A stretch of DNA of 14,174 bases from CAZSMC01 sp964607755 (GTDB taxonomy: Bacteria > Zhuqueibacterota > Zhuqueibacteria > Residuimicrobiales > Krinioviventaceae), in NCBI GenBank assembly GCA_964607755.1, contig CAZSMC010000091.1, positions 1-14,174 of the forward strand. Direction: 5' to 3'. The notes beneath the pieces are model-generated. The model did not search any database, was not told where the DNA came from, and saw only the letters and a program-made list of their open reading frames with translations. A program made the translations under genes and the position numbers. Shown piece after piece: positions 14,160-14,174 of this stretch. Every line of letters starts with the position of its first letter. Position 1 is the stretch's first letter.

Positions 14160-14174
14160 GTTATGTTGAGAGGT

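Noticed and set aside
1..14174. CRISPR array, insertion sequence, prophage or integron
   Set aside because: No regularly spaced direct repeats, transposase, integrase or phage genes were seen on either strand.

Overview
The window looks like a chromosomal segment of a Gram-negative bacterium: it has an outer-membrane TonB-dependent receptor-like protein, an MscS channel, Shine-Dalgarno-led genes and a tRNA whose CCA end is not encoded. The gene mix (ECF S component beside a TonB plug/barrel protein, citramalate-type isoleucine synthesis, COG1313 radical SAM protein, moderate GC) would suit the FCB superphylum or candidate phyla such as Calditrichota/KSB1. That placement is a low-confidence impression and was not computed.

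Layout. (1) At 1-2390 (+) are the 3' part of an ECF-transporter S-component-like membrane protein and a TonB plug/beta-barrel protein joined by a GTGA stop/start overlap, a likely micronutrient-uptake pair. (2) At 2391-2861 is a 471-base non-annotated stretch. It contains a promoter-like sequence, a 52-codon leader peptide ending in a run of Val/Ile/Leu codons, and two mutually exclusive RNA hairpins. I read this as a branched-chain amino acid attenuator. (3) At 2862-10429 (+) is a six-gene biosynthetic operon, ilvB-ilvN-ilvC-leuA-leuB-cimA. It covers acetolactate synthase, ketol-acid reductoisomerase, isopropylmalate synthase and dehydrogenase, and citramalate synthase. ilvD and leuCD, needed to complete the pathways, are not here. 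(4) At 10488-13817 is a minus-strand group, transcribed from right to left: an MscS-family channel, a decayed C-terminal remnant of an ABC-class ATPase (COG3044 type), an ADP-ribosylglycohydrolase and a PflA-like radical SAM protein. (5) At 13877-14034 (+) is a tRNA-Gly(CCC) with its own promoter and a strong intrinsic terminator. The window ends in a short palindrome that may belong to a dispersed repeat.

How the genes work together. IlvBN and IlvC carry out the first two steps common to valine, leucine and isoleucine. LeuA and LeuB act in the leucine branch. CimA starts isoleucine from pyruvate and acetyl-CoA instead of threonine, and LeuB probably serves both the leucine and the citramalate branch. 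The leader upstream would tie expression of the whole operon to charged Val/Ile/Leu tRNAs.

The most interesting points are the unannotated leader/attenuator, a four-cysteine insertion in IlvB, an IlvC cofactor loop lacking the residues that grip NADPH, and the frameshifted ATPase tail. I saw no CRISPR array, insertion sequence, prophage or defence system.
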